Source of the DNA: CAIZLB01 sp039795875
GTDB taxonomy: Bacteria; Patescibacteriota; Minisyncoccia; Phycocordibacterales; CAIZLB01
Reading direction: 5' to 3'
NCBI GenBank assembly: GCA_039795875.1
Contig: JBDKKY010000010.1
Span: 1-27,794 of the forward strand
DNA length: 27,794 nt
Shown here in pieces: positions 7,689-14,275 of the stretch. Positions within the stretch are counted from its first letter, which is position 1. Each line of letters begins with the position of its first letter. A model generated the notes under the pieces. That model had not been told where the DNA came from. It saw only the letters and a list, made by a program, of their open reading frames with translations, and searched no databases. The position numbers and the translations under genes were made by a program.

Positions 7689-8039
7689 GATAATTTTTTT
7701 GCACAACTAAGCGGCGATGGTGGCTGCTTCGGTAATCAAACAGGAGGGTGTGGATGGAAAGAAGTTGCTTTCTTATTCAATGATATTTTAAAATCTTTGA
7801 TTGTTGTCGGACTTTTTGCTGCTGCCTGTATGGTGGCGTACGCTGGCTTCCTATTACTTAAAGGGCAGGGTAACCCAGCAGCCCGAACCAGAGCCCGAAG
7901 AGTCTTTAAAGGGATTGTTCTTGGTGTAATTCTCTTGTTTGGCGCATATTATGTCGTTGACTTGTTCTTAAACCAACTTGGTGTAGCCCCAGAATTCCGC
8001 AACGGATTCGTAGAACCATCTAATACAAACACACAATAA
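7686..8039 (+). CDS. VirB2/TrbC-like two-helix membrane protein 1
   Basis: This 117-aa protein has no cleavable signal peptide. A short N-terminal region has two cysteines (GGCFGNQTGGCGW). Two hydrophobic helices follow (about residues 35-58 and 77-97), separated by a basic loop with RTRARRVFKG. That layout fits the TrbC/VirB2 pilin-like families of type IV secretion (including the Mbov_0395-type pilin-like proteins often annotated in CPR genomes). It is the first of five tandem paralogues and lies 7 bases from the next. No VirB4, VirB6 or coupling ATPase is present in the window, so assembly into a pilus is not shown here. Confidence 0.65.
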   Translation: MDNFFAQLSGDGGCFGNQTGGCGWKEVAFLFNDILKSLIVVGLFAAACMVAYAGFLLLKGQGNPAARTRARRVFKGIVLGVILLFGAYYVVDLFLNQLGVAPEFRNGFVEPSNTNTQ

Positions 8040-8046
8040 AAATTAT

Positions 8047-8526
8047 ATGAAAAAAACATATTTCAATAGTATAGTCGCGATATTTGCCCTCAGCCTAATG
8101 GCTCTACCATGTATGGTAGACGCACAAGGTATGCTATTTCCAGGCACAGGAACTCCTGGCAGTACACCGCCTCCGCTTGTTCCTTTGCAAAATACTACTC
8201 CTGCACCCGGAGCGGCAGCCAACCCTGCCGCACCTGGTTCAACTCAGTCAGCAAATTATTTGATTAAAAATCCAATACCTGGCACGACTTCACTCAGTCA
8301 GGTGTTGTTGAATGTGGTCAATATAGTTCAAATTCTTTTGATCATGGCGGCAGTACTCTATATACTCTATGCTGGCTTTATGTTTGTGACTGCTAGGGGG
8401 GCGCCGGCCAAGATTCAAAAAGCTCGAGATGCCTTACTTTGGGGATGTGTTGGTATTGCCCTGATCTTGGCAGCGCAGGTTATTATTACAACTCTTAAAA
8501 ATACAGTCAGCGGCATTTTACAATAA
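8047..8526 (+). CDS. VirB2/TrbC-like two-helix membrane protein 2
   Basis: This 159-aa protein has a signal peptide (MKKTYFNSIVAIFALSLMALP, cleavage near VDAQ), a Pro/Ala/Gly-rich spacer of about 60 residues, and two transmembrane helices. The second helix follows the basic loop motif PAKIQKARDALLWG. The order signal, linker, helix, basic loop, helix matches VirB2-like pilins. It is probably co-transcribed with the gene before it (7-base gap) and the gene after it (4-base gap). No Shine-Dalgarno is visible in the gap. Confidence 0.65.
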   Translation: MKKTYFNSIVAIFALSLMALPCMVDAQGMLFPGTGTPGSTPPPLVPLQNTTPAPGAAANPAAPGSTQSANYLIKNPIPGTTSLSQVLLNVVNIVQILLIMAAVLYILYAGFMFVTARGAPAKIQKARDALLWGCVGIALILAAQVIITTLKNTVSGILQ

Positions 8527-8530
8527 TCAT

Positions 8531-9058
8531 ATGAAAAAAATATTTTTACTTTGTACATTTTTGATAGCGATCATGCTAACGGTAAATCCGATACTGACAT
8601 TTGCTACTGAACCTGAAGAAGATTTGGCCGCTGAAGCTGCCAACAATACTTGGACTTTTGACGAGACAACTCTTCCGCCCGGCTCCTTTACTGATCCTGT
8701 AAATGTTGATCAAAGTGCTCTAGTACCGATAGGCACTCAAAACCAAACGGGTGTTCAAGGTCAAAGCAGCACCAATCCTACATTGTCTGTCGCCGGACTT
8801 AGTGAGTGGTTTATGGGAATATTAAAATACGCAGTACAGCTTATCTTGGCGCTATCACTCGTTTCATTCTTATATGGAATTTTCAGACTAGTATTTCTTG
8901 ATGCTTCAAATGAGGCAGAACGAACCAAGGCTCGAAAATTTATGTTGTGGGGAATCGTGGCCCTATTCGTGATGGTGTCAGTCTGGGGATTGGTCAAAGT
9001 ATTACAAAGTTCGTTTTTCGGTTCTGGCGGTGGCTTGATTATTCCGACGTTCAAGTAG
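8531..9058 (+). CDS. VirB2/TrbC-like two-helix membrane protein 3
   Basis: This 175-aa protein has a signal peptide (MKKIFLLCTFLIAIML, cleavage near TFATE), an acidic then Asn/Gln/Thr-rich spacer, and two helices. The second helix carries the segment WGIVALFVMVSVWGLV, shared almost exactly with the next gene and in weaker form with the fifth. The loop before it has ERTKARKF. The shared segment shows that these genes are paralogues by duplication. The end of the gene contains the promoter of the following one. Confidence 0.65.
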   Translation: MKKIFLLCTFLIAIMLTVNPILTFATEPEEDLAAEAANNTWTFDETTLPPGSFTDPVNVDQSALVPIGTQNQTGVQGQSSTNPTLSVAGLSEWFMGILKYAVQLILALSLVSFLYGIFRLVFLDASNEAERTKARKFMLWGIVALFVMVSVWGLVKVLQSSFFGSGGGLIIPTFK

Positions 9059-9131
9059 TATAATATACGCATAGTTCTATTTATTAAATTTAACATGACC
9101 TCGAGGGTCACAATATAAAAATTATTTCTTT
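9035..9131 (+). promoter_or_regulatory. Promoter and leader hairpin of the 9132 gene
   Basis: TTGATT (9035-9040), an 18-base spacer and TATAAT (9059-9064) form the promoter. In the leader, TGACC (9096-9100) pairs with GGTCA (9106-9110) around the 5-base loop TCGAG. An A/T-rich stretch of 21 bases then runs to the ATG. The hairpin matches the one at 2974-2988, with the second base pair swapped from C-G to G-C. Confidence 0.7.
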
Positions 9132-9515
9132 ATGAAATCAAAACTTTCTATCTTAACACTGGCCTTAGCTCCTTTTTTGGCTAGTGCTCAAGAGTTTACA
9201 TTCAGTCGAACCATTGATGGCTTTCTAGCGTACCTTATCTATCTAGGAGGACGAATCATGCCGCTACTTATCTTAGCTGCATTGGTACTGTTCCTTTTTG
9301 GAATCGTAAGACTATTCTTCTTTAATAAGGAAGCTGATGGTAAGAAAAATCGAGATTTCGTACTATATGGAATCGTAGCGCTATTCGTGATGGTATCAGT
9401 TTGGGGATTGGTAAACATTCTTCGATCAACATTCAGTCTTGATAACCGAAACATACCACCACCACCTGCAATTCCTCAACAGACATCTCCGATGGCTCCC
9501 CCTACACTGAACTAG
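9132..9515 (+). CDS. VirB2/TrbC-like two-helix membrane protein 4
   Basis: This 127-aa protein has a signal peptide (cleavage near ASAQ), a helix around IMPLLILAALVLFLFGIVRL, a charged loop with NKEADGKKNRD, and a second helix containing YGIVALFVMVSVWGLV. A proline-rich tail (IPPPPAIPQ) ends the protein. It is the closest paralogue of the gene before it. Having its own promoter and a terminator after it, it can be expressed separately from the first three. Confidence 0.65.
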   Translation: MKSKLSILTLALAPFLASAQEFTFSRTIDGFLAYLIYLGGRIMPLLILAALVLFLFGIVRLFFFNKEADGKKNRDFVLYGIVALFVMVSVWGLVNILRSTFSLDNRNIPPPPAIPQQTSPMAPPTLN

Positions 9516-9533
9516 TCAACAATACAGAGCGAG

Positions 9534-9561
9534 AAAATTCCAGGCGAAAGTCTGGATTTTT
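9534..9561 (+). terminator. Terminator after the 9132 gene
   Basis: TCCAG (9539-9543) pairs with CTGGA (9552-9556). The stem is extended by an A run upstream and is followed by five T. Confidence 0.8.
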
Positions 9562-9563
9562 CA

Positions 9564-9603
9564 TTGTTCCGTTTGAGTCTATATTGTATACTTCTTATAT
9601 ATG
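9564..9603 (+). promoter_or_regulatory. Promoter of the 9601 gene, predicted leaderless
   Basis: TTGTTC (9564-9569), a 17-base spacer and TATACT (9587-9592) precede the ATG at 9601 by 8 bases. Confidence 0.6.
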
Positions 9604-9894
9604 GAAGCCGCACTTAAGATCATCAGTAAAATAAATACAACAATCATCAACCCTCTCATTGCAGTTTTGTTTGGGGTTGCACTGGTTGTATTCCTATTTG
9701 GATTATTCCAATACCTGTGGAAGTCTCATAAAGATCCAAGCGCGATTCAAGAAGGTTCTAAACATATTGGTTGGGGACTAGTCGGTATGTTCGTGATGGT
9801 ATCTGTTTTTGGATTTTTACAGATCATTATCAACAGTGTGCCAACCGATCCTACTGTGAAGGATAATATCAAAAAGGTTATTCCGTTGAATTAG
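9601..9894 (+). CDS. VirB2/TrbC-like two-helix membrane protein 5
   Basis: This 97-aa protein has no signal peptide. Helix one is about residues 15-37 (LIAVLFGVALVVFLFGLFQYL), followed by a loop with WKSHKDPSAIQEGSKH. Helix two carries WGLVGMFVMVSVFGFLQII, the same motif as the third and fourth genes of the row. It is the shortest member and is separately promoted. It could be a core pilin-like subunit or a divergent paralogue; the sequence does not decide. Confidence 0.65.
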   Translation: MEAALKIISKINTTIINPLIAVLFGVALVVFLFGLFQYLWKSHKDPSAIQEGSKHIGWGLVGMFVMVSVFGFLQIIINSVPTDPTVKDNIKKVIPLN

Positions 9895-9912
9895 ATTTAT
9901 ATAAATAAAACA

Positions 9913-9941
9913 CCCCGGACTTTCTTGCGAAAGGCCGGGGG
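9913..9941. terminator. Shared hairpin between the convergent 9601 and 9982 genes
   Basis: CCCCGG (9913-9918) and CTTTC (9920-9924) pair with GAAAG (9929-9933) and CCGGGG (9935-9940) around loop TTGC, with one mismatch. The T-rich tail is better on the minus strand (complement of 9901-9912), so it probably serves the minus-strand gene best. Confidence 0.75.
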
Positions 9942-9981
9942 TTGTTCGTTAGTACGTGTGAGGTAGTATCGAACGGGTTAC

Positions 9982-11403
9982 TTACTCCGCGTCGTCAAAC
10001 GTGGGGAATCGTGATTTTTCTTCGGCGCCCGGGGGAGGGATGTCGTCGTCTGCCTCTGCTTCAGCGACCTCGGAGTCCTCCGTTGCCGCGTCCTTTTTGA
10101 TCAGGAGAGTGCCGGGGTCGGGAGGAGAGGGTTGGAACCTTTCCTTTTCCTCATCCATTCCTGGTAGAGGGGGAACCGGCAGGAGTTCACTGGCGGGGCC
10201 AGATCCTTCTGTCGGAGGAGGGGTTGCGGAAGGTCGGGAACCTCTTGGCGCTGGAGGGGTTGCCTCTTTTGCCAATTGGTCCAACTGTTCCCTGGTTGGG
10301 AACCGAACCGGAGCAGTGAACCTCACGGCCACTGACTCGATTCTCTTAACCTCACTCACGTCCACAGGTATATATCCCTGACTCTTCACAACGCCATACC
10401 GGCCGTTTCCGAAGTCCCCTACTCTGTAGTAGGTGGTGATACCGTTCTCCTTGGCAACGACATCCACGTAACACCCCGGATTTCCAACGATCGGCTTTCC
10501 AGCCGGCGCCGAAGCAACAGGAGGTATTGTGGGACTCTCTGCCGGCGGCGGGGTGCCTGATGGTAGAGAGTTGTCGATGCCTGGGGTTGGTTCGGTCCAC
10601 ATTGTTATCGTTGAACGGTTCCCTTGTGCTCCAGAGAAGCTTAGAGGAACCGTCTTCGGAATGAACAGCGCGTGGAATGCCCACCAGAGGATCCAGAGTA
10701 GCAGCAAGCTTCCCAGCAGGAAGATCAACAGGCTGCCAACCCCACGACGAGTGCGGCGATTCACGAGCAGGGCAATGACGCCCATGCCGACGAATAACCA
10801 TATCGCTTTCCACCACTGCTCTGCCAACCATTGCTTGGTCGGCAGGTAGCTGCGTACCTCGTCGGGCATACCGTAGTAAGCCCAGAGGATCAGCAACGGG
10901 ATGACGATCAGCAAGAACCAGAGGCAGTGCCTTGGTCCCCGATCCTGGAGGTAAGTCCAGAACCTATCCCATCGTCCGGGTGGATTTGCCGGAGGTACGG
11001 GCGCTGGAGGCGCAATCACTCCGGGGTGGACCGGTTGAACCGGTTGTGGTCCGGGATGGGGTGGCACCACAGGCTGTGGTGGTACGACCGGCGCCGGAGG
11101 CACAGGAGGCACAGGAGGTTGTTGGGCAGGCGCTGGAGCCTGGGCGGGGGGCACAGGTGGTGCCGGCGGATTGAGTGCCAGCGGTGCCGGCCGCGGATTT
11201 TGTTGCGGCGGGCCACCAGGTTGTGGTCGTTGTTGACTACCACCAGGACGCCGCCGGTGTGGTGGTTGTGGAGGAGCCGGAGCTTGTACAGGCGGTTGAG
11301 GCCTGGGAGGTGCCGGCGGATTGGGTGCCGGAGGCACGGTAGGTTGTGGCTGAGGCGACGGCTGGGGAGCAGGCGCTGGAGGTACGGTAGGTCCTTGGGA
11401 CAT
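9982..11403 (-). CDS. Proline-rich three-helix membrane protein of unknown function, GC-rich
   Basis: This 473-aa protein starts at MSQGPT. An in-frame extension further upstream would cover the predicted promoter and leader. Residues 1-143 are an extreme Pro/Ala/Gln-rich region. Three hydrophobic segments follow (about 159-178, 202-214 and 222-248). A soluble part with a compact, possibly beta domain (GCYVDVVAKENGITTYYRVG, then GRYGVVKSQGYIPVDVSEVKR) comes next, then another proline-rich stretch and an acidic tail. I recognise no family. A long Pro-rich N-terminus would lie in the cytoplasm or outside depending on topology, which I cannot fix. It stands alone between a good promoter and a hairpin terminator and is GC-rich with Arg codons unlike the core genes. 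The Pro-rich repeats may make the GC content partly a composition effect. Confidence 0.7.
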   Translation of the reverse strand: MSQGPTVPPAPAPQPSPQPQPTVPPAPNPPAPPRPQPPVQAPAPPQPPHRRRPGGSQQRPQPGGPPQQNPRPAPLALNPPAPPVPPAQAPAPAQQPPVPPVPPAPVVPPQPVVPPHPGPQPVQPVHPGVIAPPAPVPPANPPGRWDRFWTYLQDRGPRHCLWFLLIVIPLLILWAYYGMPDEVRSYLPTKQWLAEQWWKAIWLFVGMGVIALLVNRRTRRGVGSLLIFLLGSLLLLWILWWAFHALFIPKTVPLSFSGAQGNRSTITMWTEPTPGIDNSLPSGTPPPAESPTIPPVASAPAGKPIVGNPGCYVDVVAKENGITTYYRVGDFGNGRYGVVKSQGYIPVDVSEVKRIESVAVRFTAPVRFPTREQLDQLAKEATPPAPRGSRPSATPPPTEGSGPASELLPVPPLPGMDEEKERFQPSPPDPGTLLIKKDAATEDSEVAEAEADDDIPPPGAEEKSRFPTFDDAE

Positions 11404-11523
11404 AGTGGTGGGGTATATGGGTTGTTGAGTGAGTTGAGTTTGACGACTTTCAATGTGCGTCGTACGCCGTTTTCTGTATACGGCTACAGTCATAATCATA
11501 TCATACTTTAGTATAAAAAGCAA
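11404..11523 (-). promoter_or_regulatory. Promoter and hairpin leader of the 11403 gene
   Basis: Read on the minus strand, the promoter is TTGCTT (11523-11518), a 17-base spacer and TGaTATGAT with the -10 at 11500-11495. GCCGT then pairs with ACGGC (11484-11480 with 11470-11466), starting within a few bases of the predicted RNA start. The last 38 leader bases before the ATG contain no G. No Shine-Dalgarno is seen. Confidence 0.7.
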
Positions 11524-11583
11524 GTACAATAAGCACGAGAAAACACTTGTGGAATAGGGGTATTTTCAAAGTAAATAGGACTC

Positions 11584-11687
11584 GTCGACTACGTCGACAG
11601 GTGCTTTTCGATTTCATTTCGCTCTAGCGAGCTCATTCAATAACGAAAAGCCTTTCTCGCCCCCACGAAAGTGCTCAGCACTTTCTC
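11584..11687. repeat. Palindrome cluster, copy A, downstream of tRNA-Leu
   Basis: Three hairpins lie in a row. GTCGAC-TAC-GTCGAC spans 11584-11598. CTTTTCG (11604-11610) pairs with CGAAAAG (11644-11650) and encloses a small inner hairpin. The last is GAAAGTG-CTCAG-CACTTTC, within 11667-11685. Bases 11660-11687 are identical (28 of 28) to 14033-14060, and similarity extends back to 11641. Both copies lie 3' of tRNA genes and outside their terminators. The rest of 11404-11729 holds only the leader above and the tRNA terminator. Confidence 0.75.
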
Positions 11688-11698
11688 TTGCCCAAAAC

Positions 11699-11715
11699 AA
11701 AAACCCCTTGCGGAG
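11699..11715 (-). terminator. Terminator of the tRNA-Lys/tRNA-Leu unit
   Basis: On the minus strand CTCC-GCAA-GGGG (11715-11704) forms a short stem with a GNRA-type loop, followed by five T. Confidence 0.65.
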
Positions 11716-11729
11716 ATTTTGTTTTTTTG

Positions 11730-11811
11730 TGGGCAAGGAGGGACTCGAACCCTCAACCCTTGCGGGACTAGTTCCTAAGACTAGCGCGTATACCAATTCC
11801 GCCACTTGCCC
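11730..11811 (-). tRNA. tRNA-Leu (anticodon UAG)
   Basis: This is a class II tRNA. The acceptor GGGCAAG pairs with CTTGCCC, the D arm contains AATTGGTA, and the anticodon stem CTAGT/ACTAG encloses loop CTTAGGA (anticodon TAG). The long variable arm is CCC-GCAA-GGG and the T arm contains GGTTCGAGTCC. The discriminator is A and no CCA is encoded. It lies 25 bases after tRNA-Lys and probably shares its transcript. Confidence 0.95.
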
Positions 11812-11836
11812 ATGTGTTTCAAAATTTCAAAACAGG

Positions 11837-11909
11837 TCCGTCTAGTAGGATTCGAACCTACGACCAATTGCTTAAGAGGCAACTGCTCTACCAACTGAGC
11901 TATAGACGG
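11837..11909 (-). tRNA. tRNA-Lys (anticodon CUU)
   Basis: The acceptor CCGTCTA pairs with TAGACGG. The D arm is GCTCAGTTGGTAGAGC. The anticodon stem GTTGC/GCAAT encloses loop CTCTTAA (anticodon CTT), and the T arm is GTAGG-TTCGAAT-CCTAC. The discriminator is A, followed by CCT, so the full CCA is not encoded. Confidence 0.95.
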
Positions 11910-11953
11910 TCAATTGAGTGTTACCTCTACTAGACGATTTGCCAACGTAGGTA

Positions 11954-11982
11954 ATAATATACTACTTTTTTTGATAAATCAA
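11954..11982 (-). promoter_or_regulatory. Promoter of the tRNA-Lys/tRNA-Leu unit
   Basis: On the minus strand, TTGATT (11982-11977), a 17-base spacer and TATTAT (11959-11954) lie 44 bases before the mature tRNA-Lys end. The -35 overlaps the stop codon of the 65-aa gene. Confidence 0.65.
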
Positions 11983-12176
11983 TGCTGATCCCTTTGTTCA
12001 ATTAAGGCTTTTATATCTTGTGCCTCTTGAATTGTTTTTCTGCTTTGTTGCACGTCAGATTGACCATTTGATCCAGGTGAATGCTGTTTTGCCATCATAA
12101 ATACAATGATGCTGCAGACGATTAGGAGTGCTAAAAGACCGACGTAACCAGAGTTTGGAGTGTGAGTATTATTCAT
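11979..12176 (-). CDS. Small single-helix membrane protein, unknown function
   Basis: This 65-aa protein has a short polar N-terminus (MNNTHTPNSG), one hydrophobic helix (YVGLLALLIVCSIIVFMMA) and a polar tail rich in Q, S and K that could form a short coiled coil. The SG-YVGLLALLIV junction recalls pilin-like N-termini, but the protein lacks the glutamate at position 5 and is very short, so I do not call it a pilin. It is divergent from the large PG-binding protein gene, whose promoter overlaps its own, which suggests linked expression. A TATAAT (minus strand, 12206-12201) precedes the start by about 25 bases. Confidence 0.6.
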   Translation of the reverse strand: MNNTHTPNSGYVGLLALLIVCSIIVFMMAKQHSPGSNGQSDVQQSRKTIQEAQDIKALIEQRDQH

Positions 12177-12196
12177 ATGTTTATTCTATCAAATAG

Positions 12197-12215
12197 TGAT
12201 ATTATAAACTACATG
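12197..12215. promoter_or_regulatory. Overlapping divergent -10 boxes
   Basis: Plus strand: TGaTATTAT (12197-12205) with the ATG 8 bases after it (12213). Minus strand: TATAAT (12206-12201) for the 65-aa gene. The two boxes share five bases, so the promoters are likely mutually exclusive. Confidence 0.55.
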
Positions 12216-13925
12216 AAAACATATTTGTTGGCTGCTTTATTTATATTAACTCCGATAGTATCAGTCACAGCTTTAGCCCAAGATGTTGCTGATATCGATC
12301 CTCAAGGCGATAGTAGTTGTTTGGAAATAAGAAATAATCTTCGTTATCGATCAACCGATGCCCAAACGGACAATGAAGTATCTGCTTTGCAAGATTTTTT
12401 ACAATCAACGGGATATTTAAATGCTAATCCAAGTGGATTTTTTGGCATTCAAACTCGAACTGCTACTACAAAATTCCAACGAAACAACGGAATCAGCGCG
12501 ACTGGCTATGTAGGACCTTCAACTAGAGCCAAGATTAAAGCTCTTTCTTGTAGCTCAACTCCTACCGCTCCCGCCGTGACTCCAACCGTCATCACACCAA
12601 CTATGCCAACTCCTGGTCTTACTACAACTGCTCCTACTCCAACATCGATGCCGACGCTAACAGAATCTCGATTGCTCCAAATAAATCTGGAATTTGGTGC
12701 CACAGGTAGTGAAGTTCTGAAATTACAAAATTTTCTCAAAAGTAAGGGATATATGAGTGCAGCAGCCACAGGAATTTTTGATGAAGATACTCGGCGTGCA
12801 CTCATAGCCTATCAGATGGCCAATAATCTAGTGCCAACCAGTGGTGTACTTGGACCTCTAACGCGAGCATTAATAAACGCGCAAATGAATGTTCCAACTG
12901 TTGTGACGCCTCCAACTATTTCAACCCCAACTCCAATTCCTGTTCCTGTGAATGCTGAATCAACTCTAAATGCATATAACATTTCACTTCAAGCGGGAGA
13001 TTCTGATATAAGTTTGGCACGTATCAATCTGCAGGTGTCATTGTATGATGCGAACAATACAATGATTAATCCAGCAACGTTGATCAAATCATTTATCCTG
13101 AAAGATGGCGCAAATATTGTAGCGACAATTCCTATAAACACCTCAAGCTTCACGTATTATTCAGGAGCGTATTATGTCCAATTTGCCGGTATGAATTTTT
13201 CGGTATCAAAAAACAGTAGAAAAACTCTTTCTGTCGATGTGGTTACTGCTGGAGTTGTAGAGCCTGCCAAATATAAAGCTCGATTTGAAATATATGGTTC
13301 AACAGGTATACGTCTAGTCGACAACATGGGTATCAATATCTACAAAGGAGCTACAGAGGCTTCGGAGGGGTATTTTTCATCAACAATCTCTACTCTTAGA
13401 CCTGTCACTACATACATAACTATGTCTACTGCACCTGTTGTAGTTACTCCGCCAGTTATTATTCCTGCAGTTGTGCCAACTACTATAGTACCTATCACTC
13501 TTCCTCCTGTACAAGATACTCCAACACCCCCAAACACATCGTGTCCTCAGAGCTTAACAGTCGGCACGAACACATTCACGTTAGGAGAATGTACATTAAA
13601 CCTGACTATGACAGACGGAGCAGGGAACAAAGATTTCAATATCCGAGTCATTCCAAGTGATGTCAATAAATCCTTCGGGTTCAGTGTATATGGATACGGA
13701 GAAGGGTTGCCTACGTATGGATCTCTCGGTACAGCAAGTGGTGGTGCGCACGGTATTACAAACATTCCTCGATACTTAAATGATTCATACCTAGCCGCAG
13801 ATGGAAATAACCCTAAGGTGTATACAGGATACTTTAAGATTCATATATATGAGGGCAGTGAATCTGGAGATACCAATTTCTTATATCAAAACTTTAGAGT
13901 GACTGTGAATCCACGAGCACAATAA
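12213..13925 (+). CDS. Secreted protein with two peptidoglycan-binding domains and beta-rich C-terminal domains
   Basis: This 570-aa protein starts at MKTYLL. An upstream in-frame ATG was rejected because it precedes the promoter. The signal peptide cleaves near TALAQ. Two PG_binding_1-type domains follow: residues about 52-112 (ALQDFLQSTGYLN, GFFGIQTRTATTKFQ) and about 160-224 (LQNFLKSKGYMS, GIFDEDTRRALIAYQ). They are joined by Thr/Pro-rich linkers. The rest (about 240-570) has two beta-rich regions without recognised motifs, separated by another VTPPVIIP-type linker. It is likely anchored to the cell wall or exposed on the surface. A -10 box 8 bases before the ATG predicts a leaderless mRNA. 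A strong terminator follows. Confidence 0.8.
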   Translation: MKTYLLAALFILTPIVSVTALAQDVADIDPQGDSSCLEIRNNLRYRSTDAQTDNEVSALQDFLQSTGYLNANPSGFFGIQTRTATTKFQRNNGISATGYVGPSTRAKIKALSCSSTPTAPAVTPTVITPTMPTPGLTTTAPTPTSMPTLTESRLLQINLEFGATGSEVLKLQNFLKSKGYMSAAATGIFDEDTRRALIAYQMANNLVPTSGVLGPLTRALINAQMNVPTVVTPPTISTPTPIPVPVNAESTLNAYNISLQAGDSDISLARINLQVSLYDANNTMINPATLIKSFILKDGANIVATIPINTSSFTYYSGAYYVQFAGMNFSVSKNSRKTLSVDVVTAGVVEPAKYKARFEIYGSTGIRLVDNMGINIYKGATEASEGYFSSTISTLRPVTTYITMSTAPVVVTPPVIIPAVVPTTIVPITLPPVQDTPTPPNTSCPQSLTVGTNTFTLGECTLNLTMTDGAGNKDFNIRVIPSDVNKSFGFSVYGYGEGLPTYGSLGTASGGAHGITNIPRYLNDSYLAADGNNPKVYTGYFKIHIYEGSESGDTNFLYQNFRVTVNPRAQ

Positions 13926-13944
13926 AGAAGAGGCTTTGGAACAG

Positions 13945-13974
13945 AAAAACCACAAAAGTTCCTTTGTGGTTTTT
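13945..13974 (+). terminator. Terminator after the 12213 gene
   Basis: A perfect 12-bp stem (13945-13956 with 13963-13974) has a 6-base loop and ends in TTTTT. Confidence 0.9.
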
Positions 13975-14012
13975 CGTTTGCGATTTTCTCAAACCCTTTG
14001 GGTTCTCGAAAA

Positions 14013-14060
14013 TAACGCAAAGCTTTTCGAATCCCCCACGAAAGTGCTCAGCACTTTCTC
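14013..14060. repeat. Palindromic repeat, copy B, downstream of tRNA-Ala
   Basis: The 28 bases at 14033-14060 are identical to 11660-11687 and contain GAAAGTG-CTCAG-CACTTTC. The preceding 20 bases align with copy A with a few changes (TAACGcAAAGC against TAACGaAAAGC). A further imperfect hairpin, GCGATTTTC with GAAAAtaaCGC, lies just before it (about 13980-14018). Confidence 0.75.
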
Positions 14061-14070
14061 GGAGTCACAT

Positions 14071-14100
14071 AAAAACAAAATCGCCCTTGCAGACGATTTT
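14071..14100 (-). terminator. Terminator of tRNA-Ala
   Basis: On the minus strand AAAATCG (14100-14094) pairs with CGATTTT (14083-14077) around a 10-base loop, followed by G and five T. Confidence 0.85.
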
Positions 14101-14108
14101 GTTTTCTG

Positions 14109-14181
14109 TGGACCCGAGGGGATTCGAACTCCTGACCTCCTCAGTGCAAATGAGGCGCTCTACCAACTAAGCTACGGGCCC
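14109..14181 (-). tRNA. tRNA-Ala (anticodon UGC)
   Basis: The acceptor GGGCCCG pairs with CGGGTCC and contains the G3-U70 wobble that alanyl-tRNA synthetase recognises. The D arm is GCTTAGTTGGTAGAGC. The anticodon stem CCTCA/TGAGG encloses loop TTTGCAC (anticodon TGC). The T arm is present, the discriminator is A, and no CCA is encoded. Confidence 0.95.
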
Positions 14182-14275
14182 TTATGAGGTAAAAGTATAG
14201 TATAAGTGTCTCAAAAAAGCAATGCTTAAGCTTATCTTTACATATATTTAAGCCTTCATATGCAATGCTGTTTTC

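Noticed and set aside
10831..11511. 226-codon plus-strand frame opposite the proline-rich gene, very rich in Arg and Trp
   Set aside because: It mirrors proline codons (CCN read as NGG) of the minus-strand gene; it has no promoter and an implausible composition.
11584..11687. CRISPR-like repeat array
   Set aside because: The hairpins differ from each other, have no regular spacers, and no cas genes are nearby.
11614..11805. Minus-strand frame starting MAELVYALVLGTSPARVEGSSPS
   Set aside because: It is a translation through tRNA-Leu and its flank; the tRNA fold explains the sequence.
14033..14060. tRNA-Ala terminator
   Set aside because: The repeat lies beyond a better terminator (14071-14100) and has no T run after the stem on the minus strand.
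13936..14187. Open frame reading GPEGIRTPDLLSANEALYQLSYGP
   Set aside because: This is a well-known false protein made by translating a tRNA gene on the opposite strand; it covers tRNA-Ala(UGC).
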